A stretch of DNA of 5,567 nt. Origin: Bordetella parapertussis (GTDB lineage: Bacteria > Pseudomonadota > Gammaproteobacteria > Burkholderiales > SG8-41). Under the pieces are notes generated by a model. The model ran no database searches. It had not been told where the DNA came from and worked only from the letters and a program-made list of their open reading frames with translations. Positions 1-4,858 of this stretch are shown here, one piece after another. A program made the translations under genes and the position numbers. The DNA lies in NCBI GenBank assembly GCA_945870465.1, contig CAMBSS010000242.1, positions 1 through 5,567 of the forward strand, given 5' to 3'. The number at the start of each line of letters is the position of its first letter. Positions within the stretch are counted from its first letter, which is position 1.

Positions 1-21
1 TTGTTTGAGCGAGAGCGCTGA

Positions 22-342
22 TTACTTCGCTTTTTGCTTGTCGTGCTTCTGGCGCGCGATGGCTTTGCTGTTGCGGTCCGCTTCGTTCTGGAGCTGGGCG
101 CGCTCTTTCTTTGTGACCACGCCGTCGGCCTGCGCTTTTTCCTTGTCCTTTTGCAGCTTGTCCTGGCGCTTCTCAAGGCGGGCGGCTTCCTTCTTGTTCA
201 ATTCGCCGGATTTCACACCCTGATCGATGCGTTTTTCCTGGTTGGCTTGGCGCTTGTCGATGCCGGGCGTCGCGGTCTGGGCAAAGGCGCTGCCCGCGAA
301 GGCGAGGGTTACTGCGATTACCGTTGCTTTTACGTTAAACAT
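22..342 (-). CDS. Small exported highly charged protein with 28-residue repeat, function unknown
   Basis: The protein has 106 residues. Residues 1-21 look like a Sec signal peptide: K5, a hydrophobic stretch at 6-19, and a probable cut after AFA21, before QTATPG. The mature part is almost entirely K, R, E, D, Q and A, should be helical or coiled-coil, and has no cysteine or membrane segment, so a soluble periplasmic location is inferred. Two units offset by 28 residues share the pattern G-x-[LV]-[NT]-K-K-E-x-A-x-L (46-56 and 74-84). The second, ADGVVTKKE, resembles the back half of an EF-hand loop but lacks the first calcium-binding acidic residues. The start is supported by GGGAG at 350-354, seven bases upstream. 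I recognise it only as a kind of hypothetical protein common in Betaproteobacteria and know no function for it. It has its own 126-base upstream gap containing an FNR-like box, so it is probably transcribed separately from the receptor gene. Confidence 0.8.
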   Translation of the reverse strand: MFNVKATVIAVTLAFAGSAFAQTATPGIDKRQANQEKRIDQGVKSGELNKKEAARLEKRQDKLQKDKEKAQADGVVTKKERAQLQNEADRNSKAIARQKHDKQKAK

Positions 343-435
343 GGCCGGTCTCCCGTTTGGTTGATGGATACGATGTTATTGGCGCTTGCCCTACCAAAAA
401 CGTTCACGCACGGACGACGTTGACCCTGTGCGCGG

Positions 436-449
436 TTGATTTGTATCAA
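436..449. promoter_or_regulatory. Perfect FNR/ANR-type palindrome
   Basis: TTGAT-TTGT-ATCAA matches the FNR/ANR half-sites (TTGAT-N4-ATCAA) at all ten defined positions. It lies in the 126-base gap downstream of the receptor gene and upstream of the small exported protein, with its centre about 100 bases from that protein's start codon. The likely role (inference) is oxygen-responsive control of the small gene. No convincing -10 hexamer sits at class II spacing. The best -10-like hexamer, TAACAT on the minus strand at 373-378, would put the box centre near -76. The five-base stem could instead be a weak hairpin after the receptor gene, but it lacks a following U-tract on the minus strand. Confidence 0.5.
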
Positions 450-468
450 TTTGTTGCAATGCCGGCCG

Positions 469-1452
469 TCACTGTATGGATTTGATGTTGGCGTCTTTCA
501 CCACCTTCGTCCATTTCGGCACGTCGCGCTTCAACACGTCGCCGAACTGGGAAGGGGGCCCGCCGGCGGGTTCCAGTCCTTCGCCGGCCATGCGCTCTTT
601 CATTTCCGGGGTGGAAATCGCTTTGGCGATCTCTGTATTCAGCCGCGTGACAATTTCTTTCGGCAGATTCCTGGGGCCGAAGAACGCATACCACAGGATG
701 GCCTCGTAGCCCGGGACTGTTTCGCCCACCGTCGGCACGTCGGGCACTGCACCGCTGCGTTTGCTGGTCGTCACGGCGATGCCGCGCAACTTGCCGACTT
801 TATGCTGCGGCACCATCGCCGGCAAGGCGCCGAACATGATCTGCACCTGGCCTCCCAGCAGATCGATCAGCGCAGGGCCGGTGCCTTTGTACGGGATATG
901 CGTCATCTTCACCTCGGTCATGGTGTCGAAGAGTTCGGTGGCGAGATGGGTGATGCCGCCGGTCCCCGTGGAAGCGTAATTGAGGCCGCCGGGTTTGGCT
1001 TTGGCGAGCGCAACCAGCTCCTTGATCGTTTTCGCGGACACGCTAGGATGCAGTGAAACCAGGAAGCCGGTTTCGCCGATCAGTGAGATCGGCGTGACGT
1101 CGTTGACCGGATCGTATGGCAGCTTGAATAACGCGGCGTTTGCCGCGTAGCTGCCAGACACCATGGCAAGCGTGTAGCCATCGGGCAGCGAGCGCACCGC
1201 GGTTTCCGCTCCTATCGTGCCGCCGCCGCCGGCGCGGTTGTCGACCACCACTGATTGCCCCAGCGATTCGGTCAGTTTTTGTGCCATCGCGCGCGCGACG
1301 ATATCGGTGCCGCCGCCGGGTGCGAACGGTACTATCATGCGTATCGGTTTGGTTGGGTAAGCGTCTTTTTTCTGTGCCGACGCGTGACTGGCGGCCAGCG
1401 CGAGAGCAACCGCGGATGCAATGATGGCGATACCAAGGCGATGCTGTTGCAT
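469..1452 (-). CDS. Bug/TctC-type tripartite tricarboxylate transporter substrate-binding protein
   Basis: The protein has 327 residues, the usual length of the family. It is a periplasmic receptor that binds a small carboxylate and delivers it to a TctA/TctB-type membrane permease; many family members are orphan receptors. Residues 1-26 are a signal peptide, with a hydrophobic core at 6-21 and a cut after ASA26. The mature protein opens with the hallmark YPTKPIRMIVPFAPGGGTD (32-50). VVVDNRAGGGGTIGAE follows at 68-83, then the second-lobe pocket motif NYASTGTGGITHLATELF (158-175), IPYKGTGPALIDLLGGQV (186-203), and the late motif VPDVPTVGETVPGYEA (236-251). The start is supported by GGAGAA at 1458-1463. 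It lies 57 bases downstream of the MmgE/PrpD gene on the same strand, probably co-transcribed with it, and hairpins in the gap may tune its translation. No TctA or TctB is visible. The ligand cannot be read from the sequence; a di- or tricarboxylate is inferred from the neighbours. Confidence 0.95.
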   Translation of the reverse strand: MQQHRLGIAIIASAVALALAASHASAQKKDAYPTKPIRMIVPFAPGGGTDIVARAMAQKLTESLGQSVVVDNRAGGGGTIGAETAVRSLPDGYTLAMVSGSYAANAALFKLPYDPVNDVTPISLIGETGFLVSLHPSVSAKTIKELVALAKAKPGGLNYASTGTGGITHLATELFDTMTEVKMTHIPYKGTGPALIDLLGGQVQIMFGALPAMVPQHKVGKLRGIAVTTSKRSGAVPDVPTVGETVPGYEAILWYAFFGPRNLPKEIVTRLNTEIAKAISTPEMKERMAGEGLEPAGGPPSQFGDVLKRDVPKWTKVVKDANIKSIQ

Positions 1453-1455
1453 GAA

Positions 1456-1490
1456 GCTTCTCCGGTGAAGCGCTTGGCTGACGCAAGCGC
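1456..1490 (-). promoter_or_regulatory. Two overlapping intercistronic hairpins, one enclosing the receptor Shine-Dalgarno
   Basis: Within the gap between the PrpD and receptor genes, 1470-1476 (GCGCTTG) and 1484-1490 (CAAGCGC) form a perfect seven-base stem with a seven-base loop. Next to it, 1456-1460 (GCTTC) and 1467-1471 (GAAGC) form a five-base stem with a six-base loop. In the minus-strand mRNA the second hairpin contains the GGAGAA ribosome-binding site of the receptor gene, partly in the loop and partly in the stem. The two stems share bases 1470-1471, so they compete. There is no U-tract, so this is not a standard terminator. The inferred effect is on mRNA stability or on receptor translation. 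Confidence 0.35.
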
Positions 1491-1509
1491 GTTAAATGTC
1501 GAAATCGGG

Positions 1510-2889
1510 TCAGGCGCCCGCCTGGTGCAGCAGTCCGAGTAGTTCGCGCACTGTATGCTGTTCGATCGCCAGCGCGACCGCCGCAATTTTTTCGGCCGGC
1601 AGAGCGGGATTGATACCGTGCAATTTCGCGGTGATGCCTCTGGCGTCGATCGGCACCTGCACCGAGCCGGTCGGATTCAGGATATCGACGCGCTCCCATT
1701 TGCCATCGCGTTCTGCCGCCACCCAGCCCGCAAAATCCTTCGGATAGAGTTTGTCGAGTTCGGGATCGGGCACGAGCTTGAGGTTGTTCGCCAGCGTGAT
1801 CAGCGCGGGGTCGGTCATTTTTGCTTCGCTGAATTGTGCGGGGAGAACTTGTCCATCGAGCAGAGCTGCAGCGACGGTGTAGCGCAGGCTCATCTGCGCG
1901 TTGAGCGCGGAGGACGGCGCGTAATCAAAGCCGCATTGCACGTCGACCACTTTCGAGGTGCCGACGCGCACCGCTACTTTGGTGTTCCATGCGCCGCCGA
2001 ATGTTTTGCGCAGCGCGAGCGCCGCATCGATATAAGCGTGCGTGCTGCCGCAGCAAGAGTAAGGTTTGATCGCGGTCTGGTCGAGGTGATAGACGCTGCC
2101 GAGGTCTTGGGTGAGGGGCGCCGGGTCCGCGGCGTCGGAAAAAGCTTTCAGCACGCCGCCGTCGTCGAATTCGTAAATCTGCGTCGGGCCGGTGAAGCCC
2201 AGCTGCGCGAGTTCGGCGGCAAGCACGCCGGAGTGCGCGGCTTTGCCTGCGTGCAGGCGTTTGCTCATGGTGCCGTCGGCGTTGAACGCCCACAGGCCCG
2301 CGCCCTGGGTGCCGGCGAGGCCGAGCGCCCATGCGCATTCTTCGGTATTGAGTTTCATCAGTGACGCTGCCGCGGCCGCCGCACCGAACGGACCGCAGAC
2401 GCCTGTCAGGTGCCAGCCGCGCAGACGGGTCGCCGAAGGGTTGAGCGCGAGGCTGGTGCGTATCATCACTTCGTAACCGGCGGCAATCGCGGTGACGAGT
2501 TCGCTGCCGCTGCTGTTGAGTTTTTCGGCAACAGCCAGCGCGGCAGGCACGACCACTGCGCCCGGATGCAGCTTGGCGTTGTGATAATCGTCGAGTTCGA
2601 AGGCGTGCGCAGAGGTGCCGTTGACGAGGGCGGCATCCGCGGCGCGCAAAGACGCGCGCGCGTCGCCCCACACGGTGGCTTCAGTGGAAGTGCCGCCGCG
2701 GCGCGCCCACGCGAGCAGCTTTTGCGCCCACGGCGTCTGGTAGCCGTATACGCCGGCGCCCAGCGTGTCGAGTATGGCGATGCGCACGACTTCGCACGTG
2801 CGCTGCGGCAGGTCGTCGTAAGCGAGATCGGCAATCCAGTTCGCGACTTCGCGGGTCGGTGCGGCAGCAGCGCGTCGGTCGACGTTCAT
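1510..2889 (-). CDS. MmgE/PrpD family protein (probable dehydratase or decarboxylase of an organic acid)
   Basis: The protein has 459 residues, is full length for the family and has no signal peptide, so it should be cytoplasmic. The family includes 2-methylcitrate dehydratase (PrpD), cis-aconitate decarboxylase and related enzymes; the exact reaction here is unknown. Family motifs appear in order: NGTSAHAFELDDYH (90-103), HPGAVVVPAALAVAE (108-122), AGYEVMIR (137-144), GWHLTGVCGPFGAA (158-171), SKRLHAGKAAHSGVLAAEL (209-227) and KPYSCCGSTHAYIDAALAL (275-293). By motif alignment from memory with human cis-aconitate decarboxylase, catalytic-region residues H103, H159, K207 and H277 correspond to H108, H160, K210 and H284. 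D93 and T97 appear as E98 and Y102, so the substrate may differ. GGAGGA seven bases upstream fixes the start, and a promoter sits at 2958-2986. It is the first gene of a probable operon with the receptor, divergent from the TcuA-like dehydrogenase. Confidence 0.93.
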   Translation of the reverse strand: MNVDRRAAAAPTREVANWIADLAYDDLPQRTCEVVRIAILDTLGAGVYGYQTPWAQKLLAWARRGGTSTEATVWGDARASLRAADAALVNGTSAHAFELDDYHNAKLHPGAVVVPAALAVAEKLNSSGSELVTAIAAGYEVMIRTSLALNPSATRLRGWHLTGVCGPFGAAAAAASLMKLNTEECAWALGLAGTQGAGLWAFNADGTMSKRLHAGKAAHSGVLAAELAQLGFTGPTQIYEFDDGGVLKAFSDAADPAPLTQDLGSVYHLDQTAIKPYSCCGSTHAYIDAALALRKTFGGAWNTKVAVRVGTSKVVDVQCGFDYAPSSALNAQMSLRYTVAAALLDGQVLPAQFSEAKMTDPALITLANNLKLVPDPELDKLYPKDFAGWVAAERDGKWERVDILNPTGSVQVPIDARGITAKLHGINPALPAEKIAAVALAIEQHTVRELLGLLHQAGA

Positions 2890-2957
2890 GCAGATGCTCC
2901 TCCGGGAAATCGCGCGTCGCCGTGGTGGTATGCGGCGTCCGTCTGCGGGTGGCGGCT

Positions 2958-2986
2958 ATTGTAAAGTGATGTGGCGGCAATGTCAT
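2958..2986 (-). promoter_or_regulatory. Sigma70-type promoter for the PrpD-receptor operon
   Basis: On the minus strand, ATGACA (2981-2986) and TACAAT (2958-2963) each match the -35 and -10 consensus at five of six positions and are separated by exactly 17 bases. Transcription would start near 2951, leaving a leader of about 60 bases before the start codon at 2889. Its -35 is 26 bases from the -35 of the opposing promoter, a layout in which one regulator bound between them could control both directions. No clear operator palindrome was found there. Confidence 0.6.
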
Positions 2987-3012
2987 TTCGCAGGGAAACG
3001 CCGGCCGCTGGC

Positions 3013-3042
3013 TTGACACTCGCGCGCGCGCGACGGCATACT
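3013..3042 (+). promoter_or_regulatory. Sigma70-type promoter for the TcuA-like dehydrogenase
   Basis: A perfect -35, TTGACA (3013-3018), is followed after 18 bases by CATACT (3037-3042), which matches the -10 consensus at four of six positions. Transcription would start near 3049, giving a leader of about 110 bases. The spacer contains an uninterrupted (CG)6 run at 3021-3032. The leader ends in the ribosome-binding site GAGGAAG at 3147-3153. Confidence 0.55.
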
Positions 3043-3157
3043 CAACCTCGTTTTCCGGTGCGACGGTCGTCAAAATAATTTCCGCGCCGCGATCAGAAAA
3101 AATCCGGCAGCGGCGCAATGTTTCTGCTGAAAATCAACCTGAAATCGAGGAAGTCCA

Positions 3158-4630
3158 ATGAACGACTTTGACGTAATAGTGGTGGGCGGCGGCAACGCGG
3201 CGTTCGCGGCGGCGGTGTCGGCCAAAGAACACGGCGCCAAGCGCGTGCTGGTGCTGGAAAAAGCGCCGAAGACGCAGCGCGGCGGCAATACGCATTTCAG
3301 CGGCGCGATATTCCGCCACTACTTCAACGACGTCAAAGAGCTCGACCGTTTCGTGCCGGATGCTGAAGAAAAATATCCCGGCTTTCATGCCGGCTGCGGC
3401 ATTTATTCCAAGGACGATTTCCGCGCCGACCTGATGCGCGTCACCAACGGGCGCAGCGATCCCGAACTGTCGCAGATCCTGATCGACGAATCGTACGACA
3501 CGCTGTGCTGGGTGCAGAAAAAAGGACGCATGGAATTCGAACTTGCGCACTCGGTGATGGGCGTGCGCGTCGGCGGCAAAATCAAATGGCCGAAGGGCGC
3601 CATCGTGCGCGTTGTGCACGAGGGTGTCGGCCTGTCGCAGACCTGGTTTGAAACCGCCGAAGCCGAAGGCATAGAGATCCGCTACGAAACCAGCGCCACG
3701 CAGCTGACGCAGGGCGAAACCGGGCGCGTCAACGGCGTCGTCGCGCGCGGTCCCGATGGCATCTCGACACTGACCTCCAAAGCAGTGGTGCTCGCGGCCG
3801 GCGGCTTCGAGACCAATCCGGCATGGCGCCGCCTGTACCTGGGCGATCCGTGGGATCACGCGAAAGTGCGCGGCTCCAATTTCAATTACGGTGAAGGCCT
3901 CAAGATGGCGATGGACATCGGCGCCATGCCGTGGGGACATTGGGGCGGCTGCCACGCCACGCCGATCAACGCCGAAGCGCCCGATTACGGCCGCCGCGAC
4001 CTGACCGATAAGACGAACCGGCTGTCCTATACCTACGGCGTGATGATCAACATCGAGGGCAAGCGCTGGGTGGACGAGGGCGCGGACTTCAATTCGTACA
4101 CCTACGCCAAGTACGGCGGCATGATACTCAAGCAGCCGGGCAGCCTGATTTACCAGATCTTCGACAGCAAGGTGCTGGAGATGCTGGAGCCGCGTTACTC
4201 GACCACGGTGCCGTTCAAGGCGGACACGCTGGAAGGACTCGTCAAGCTGCTGAAGGTGGACCAACAACAGGCGGTCAAGACGCTGCACGAGTACAACGCG
4301 GCAGCGGGGCACGGTAAATTCGACCCCATCGCGCTCGACGGTTTGCACACCGAAGGCATAGAACCGGCGAAGACCAACTGGGCACAGAAACTCGACAAGC
4401 CCCCGTACGTCGCTTATCCGGTGACCGGCGGCATCACTTTCACGTTCGGCGGACTCAAGATCACGAAGGACGCGCAGGTGGTGGCAACCGACTGGAAACC
4501 GATCCAGGGCCTGTATACCTGCGGCGAGATGGTCGGCGGGCTGTTTCACTATAACTATCCGCTCGGCACCGGCCTGATGTCGGGTGCGGTGTTCGGGCGC
4601 ATTGCCGGACGCAGCGCCGCTCTTTCCTAG
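3158..4630 (+). CDS. tcuA: FAD-dependent dehydrogenase, TcuA (tricarballylate dehydrogenase)-like
   Basis: The protein has 490 residues, cytoplasmic, and belongs to the fumarate reductase/succinate dehydrogenase flavoprotein superfamily. TcuA oxidises tricarballylate to cis-aconitate, passing electrons to the membrane protein TcuB. The N-terminal Rossmann segment DFDVIVVGGGNAAFAAA (3-19) has the GGGNAA variant typical of TcuA-like proteins. E34 in VLVLEKAP is placed to bind the FAD ribose, and RGGNTHFSGA (41-50) follows. The second FAD segment is KAVVLAAGGFETNP (208-221). IEGKRWVDE (299-307) matches the EGKR proton-relay motif of flavocytochrome c3. The C-terminal segment GLYTCGEMVGGLFHYNYP (451-468), then LGTGLMSGAVFGRIAG (469-484), closes the FAD site. 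TFTFGGL (427-433) and NYPLGTG (466-472) lack the fumarate reductase His and Arg, which fits a TcuA-type enzyme rather than a true fumarate reductase. The start is supported by GAGGAAG upstream. It is divergent from the PrpD-receptor operon. TcuB is not in the window, so the substrate assignment is by homology and context only. Confidence 0.85.
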   Translation: MNDFDVIVVGGGNAAFAAAVSAKEHGAKRVLVLEKAPKTQRGGNTHFSGAIFRHYFNDVKELDRFVPDAEEKYPGFHAGCGIYSKDDFRADLMRVTNGRSDPELSQILIDESYDTLCWVQKKGRMEFELAHSVMGVRVGGKIKWPKGAIVRVVHEGVGLSQTWFETAEAEGIEIRYETSATQLTQGETGRVNGVVARGPDGISTLTSKAVVLAAGGFETNPAWRRLYLGDPWDHAKVRGSNFNYGEGLKMAMDIGAMPWGHWGGCHATPINAEAPDYGRRDLTDKTNRLSYTYGVMINIEGKRWVDEGADFNSYTYAKYGGMILKQPGSLIYQIFDSKVLEMLEPRYSTTVPFKADTLEGLVKLLKVDQQQAVKTLHEYNAAAGHGKFDPIALDGLHTEGIEPAKTNWAQKLDKPPYVAYPVTGGITFTFGGLKITKDAQVVATDWKPIQGLYTCGEMVGGLFHYNYPLGTGLMSGAVFGRIAGRSAALS

Positions 4631-4690
4631 AAGCTGTCACAAAAACAGTTTGGAACCGCCGAAACGATAGAACGGTTGTCGGTGCAGTAG

Positions 4691-4816
4691 CGCAACGCGA
4701 CCCGCCGTCTCGACGCGCTGGGCAGCGGCGCGATCACTTTCGGCCACGGCCCGCGCGACCGCGACGCGGAAGTCGTCGGCTTCTGGTGCGAGTCGAGCGG
4801 CGACGGCAAGGAATAG
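4691..4816 (+). pseudogene. Possible C-terminal coding remnant, unidentified
   Basis: Between the in-frame stops at 4688-4690 and 4814-4816 there are 41 open codons, in the same frame as the upstream dehydrogenase. Nearly all end in G or C, and the peptide looks protein-like rather than like a shadow, containing ALGSGAITFGHGPRD then AEVVGFWCESSGDGKE. There is no ATG, GTG or TTG start, and the 57 bases after the dehydrogenase stop read less like coding sequence. This may be the tail of a decayed or deleted gene. I do not recognise the family. The opposite-strand reading frame across this region (4627-4809) is rich in R, S and P and looks like a shadow. Confidence 0.3.
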
Positions 4817-4824
4817 TTCGTTTG

Positions 4825-4858
4825 CGCCCGCGCTGCCGGCAGCAGTATCAGGCGGGCG
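4825..4858. repeat. Nested GC-rich inverted repeats at the convergent gene ends
   Basis: CGCCCGC (4825-4831) pairs perfectly with GCGGGCG (4852-4858). Between them sits the 12-base palindrome GCTGCCGGCAGC (4832-4843). The structure overlaps the stop codon of the MFS gene and lies where transcripts of two convergent genes would meet. Neither strand has a U-tract after the stem, so it is not a canonical intrinsic terminator. It could still act as a bidirectional 3' end or RNA-stabilising structure. Confidence 0.3.

Noticed and set aside
1..21. Hairpin AGCG-AGAG-CGCT near the window start as terminator of the small gene
   Set aside because: The stem has only four bases and, on the minus strand, is followed by CAAACAA rather than a T-run; the window ends too soon to judge.
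34..423. Plus-strand open frame with a hydrophobic, membrane-like N-terminal half
   Set aside because: The hydrophobicity is the mirror of Lys/Glu/Gln codons in the minus-strand exported protein, which has a proper signal peptide and ribosome-binding site.
436..1056. Plus-strand open frame of 206 codons opposite the receptor gene
   Set aside because: The minus strand encodes a full-length Bug receptor with a signal peptide. The plus-strand frame is rich in H, R, G and F and resembles no family I know.
1555..2364. Plus-strand open frame of 269 codons opposite the PrpD gene
   Set aside because: It is a shadow of the MmgE/PrpD gene, which has ordered family motifs, a ribosome-binding site and a promoter. 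The plus-strand product is Arg-rich and has no motif.
3134..4549. Long minus-strand open frame (471 codons) opposite the TcuA-like gene
   Set aside because: It is antisense to a gene with clear FAD-binding motifs. The translation is rich in R, H, V and A with no recognisable domain, as expected when a GC-rich gene leaves the opposite frame open.
4634..4677. Short inverted repeats CTGT/ACAG and AACCG/CGGTT as terminator of the dehydrogenase gene
   Set aside because: The stems are four and five bases with AT-rich or long loops and no T-tract, too weak to call.
4627..4809. Minus-strand 60-codon frame after the dehydrogenase
   Set aside because: The peptide is R-, S- and P-rich, no convincing ribosome-binding site was noted, and codon bias favours the plus strand over the same bases.
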